A stretch of 64,000 nucleotides of DNA from the NCBI GenBank assembly GCA_002480565.1, contig DLCK01000041.1, forward strand, positions 1 through 64,000, given 5' to 3'. The notes under the pieces were generated by a model that saw nothing but the letters and a program-made list of their open reading frames with translations, was not told the DNA's origin and did not search any database. Within the stretch, counting starts at the first letter, position 1, and every line of letters begins with the position of its first letter. A program made the translations under genes and the position numbers. Shown piece by piece: positions 62,698 through 64,000 of the stretch. The stretch is from Phycisphaerales bacterium UBA7800. GTDB lineage: Bacteria > Planctomycetota > Phycisphaerae > Phycisphaerales > Phycisphaeraceae.

Positions 62698-63948
62698 ATG
62701 CCTTGGTTCAACAATACCGCCAATCTGAAGATGATCGATTCCATGGCGATCATCATTGCCCAAGCTTACCAGTTGGCACGCAGTCGGCTGGCGTCTGTAA
62801 GTTCACCTGTCATGCGTACAATGATGCAGCGTGACCAGTTGTTCTCCCAAATCCAATGGCTCAAACGTGAACTGGAGATTCTCCGCCAGCAACGCGCGGA
62901 CTGCCCAACCAACAAGCGACCCGAGTACTCACCAGAACAACGGCTGGCAATTCTGCAGTTGATGAGACAGAGGAATTGGAATGCTGCTGTTGCTGCCAAG
63001 CGCTTTGTGGTGCATCCCAACACGATCCGCAAATGGATCAGAGCCATCGACGGACGGGAGGGTTCCAAGTCGCTCCTGCCTCAGATTTCCTGGAATCGCA
63101 TGGATGATGCAGTTCGTTGGGCTGTACATGAATTGCGGCAATTGTGTCCCGAACCAGAAATGGGCACGAGAACCATCGCTTTGCAAATGGTTCAATCAGG
63201 CATTCAAATCAGTCGACGATCTGTCCAACGCATCCTGCGAGAAACCAAGCCGAAAAAGTCCAGAAAAACCAGGAAGCGTTGGCCAAAATTGAATCCTGCC
63301 CAAGGCGTTGAGCCATACAATCTGCTGACACCTTCGGTCCCCAATCAAACTTGGCACATGGACATTATGACATTCCGCGTGCTTTGGGCCACTTACTCGG
63401 CAGTCGCCATTCTTGACGGGGCAACCAGAAAACTGCTGTGTCTTCGCGCATACCACAGCAAGGCACTCGACTCACAACAGATGGTTCAATTGGTCAAAAC
63501 CACCACCAAGAAACATGGCACACCTGCGAATCTGATCACAGATCACGGTGTCCAGTTCCGCAATAGATTCAAGTTAGGTTTGAAGTTATTAGGCATCAAG
63601 TATGTCCGTGGCCAAGTCCGCACACCATCCTTCAATGGCAAGGTCGAGCGATTCTTCAAAACACTTCGCTTGTGGCAACGGCCCGCCTTGTGGCCAACGA
63701 CATCGCGCGGTGTCCAACAACGACTTAACCAGTACCAAGCATGGTACAACACCCAACGTCCGCACCAAGCACTCAATGGCCTGACGCCAGAAGAAGCCTG
63801 GCATTCTGTTGAACCTGCGGAAACGATCCCAATCAGAGCTGTAGATTGTCCTTCCCACACGCCACATATTCGAGTTCAGCGCAGCCGATTCGATAGCGAT
63901 GCCAACCTGCCGGTGGTCAAAATCACCATACACCGTCTTGCGGCCTGA
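62698..63948 (+). CDS. DDE transposase with integrase core (IS3/IS481-like)
   Basis: 416 residues from ATG 62698 (GGAGG six bases upstream; the longer TTG frame at 62683 is not needed). An N-terminal coiled segment is followed by a helix-turn-helix (AVAAKRFVVHPNTIRKWI, ~90-125). The integrase catalytic core follows with Asp222 (TWHMDIM), Asp282 (ITDHGVQF) and Glu317 (FNGKVERF), i.e. 34 residues between the last two. C-terminal NTQRPHQALNGLTPEEAW is typical of rve domains. The gene looks intact. Terminal inverted repeats were not identified; the right end may lie outside the window. Confidence 0.88.
   Translation: MPWFNNTANLKMIDSMAIIIAQAYQLARSRLASVSSPVMRTMMQRDQLFSQIQWLKRELEILRQQRADCPTNKRPEYSPEQRLAILQLMRQRNWNAAVAAKRFVVHPNTIRKWIRAIDGREGSKSLLPQISWNRMDDAVRWAVHELRQLCPEPEMGTRTIALQMVQSGIQISRRSVQRILRETKPKKSRKTRKRWPKLNPAQGVEPYNLLTPSVPNQTWHMDIMTFRVLWATYSAVAILDGATRKLLCLRAYHSKALDSQQMVQLVKTTTKKHGTPANLITDHGVQFRNRFKLGLKLLGIKYVRGQVRTPSFNGKVERFFKTLRLWQRPALWPTTSRGVQQRLNQYQAWYNTQRPHQALNGLTPEEAWHSVEPAETIPIRAVDCPSHTPHIRVQRSRFDSDANLPVVKITIHRLAA
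62698..63948 (+). mobile_element. Insertion sequence carrying an intact DDE transposase
   Basis: The transposase gene above defines the element; its borders are unknown. It lies 102 bases after the methyltransferase-like gene and, with the IS21 remnant at 57678-58753, brackets the radical SAM/methyltransferase pair. Confidence 0.6.
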
Positions 63949-64000
63949 GAACCCGATCAAAATCCGCATATTCACTGAACAAAGCATAATGATGCGAATG

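Noticed and set aside
1..64000. tRNA, rRNA, CRISPR array or prophage
   Set aside because: No cloverleaf, conserved rRNA stretches, regular repeat-spacer units or phage structural genes were seen by eye; a covariance search was not possible.

Overview
The window most likely comes from a Planctomycetota chromosome, probably class Phycisphaerae. This is inferred from the gene mix: several H-X9-DG type pseudopilins, GntR-type regulators with LacI-type sensor domains, a PEP-CTERM surface protein, a fused SecDF with a long planctomycete-style insertion, and many large secreted carbohydrate-active proteins. No rRNA, tRNA or CRISPR array was seen.

Layout. (1) 129-13461: a polysaccharide-utilisation-like locus. 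Four minus-strand genes (SGNH hydrolase, TIM-barrel hydrolase-like protein, two giant paralogous beta-propeller/carbohydrate-binding proteins) run divergently from a plus-strand regulator-pseudopilin pair. (2) 13685-19269: a remnant of an SGNH hydrolase gene, then a housekeeping block tgt-yajC-secDF, ordered as in many bacteria. (3) 19619-26927: a basic secreted protein, a tiny secreted peptide, an unknown 456-residue protein, a choice-of-anchor A/PEP-CTERM protein, and a two-gene sensor module (periplasmic ligand-binding protein plus histidine kinase). (4) 27111-39715: two further regulator/pseudopilin/glycosidase modules in tandem on the minus strand. (5) 39963-48377: housekeeping and envelope genes: sugar isomerase/epimerase-like protein, MTA phosphorylase, an ExbB-ExbD-TonB/TolA-like operon, succinyl-CoA ligase beta subunit, SAM hydrolase. 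(6) 49005-57478: a fourth regulator/pseudopilin/CAZyme module. (7) 57678-63948: an accessory stretch with an IS21-family remnant, a spore photoproduct lyase-like radical SAM protein, an AT-rich DNA methyltransferase-like protein with an altered catalytic motif, and an intact DDE transposase.

The main theme is a repeated module. Four times in 57 kb one GntR/LacI-type regulator is linked to exactly one H-X9-DG pseudopilin and two or more mostly secreted glycan-active proteins. In two modules the pseudopilin is translationally coupled to the regulator. Candidate promoters with palindromes or short repeats lie before the regulators. My reading is that each module senses a particular glycan and fields its own pseudopilin, perhaps to tune a shared type II secretion or pilus machine, but that role is inference. 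Gene starts were moved where a ribosome binding site or signal peptide supported it, including three GTG and two TTG starts.
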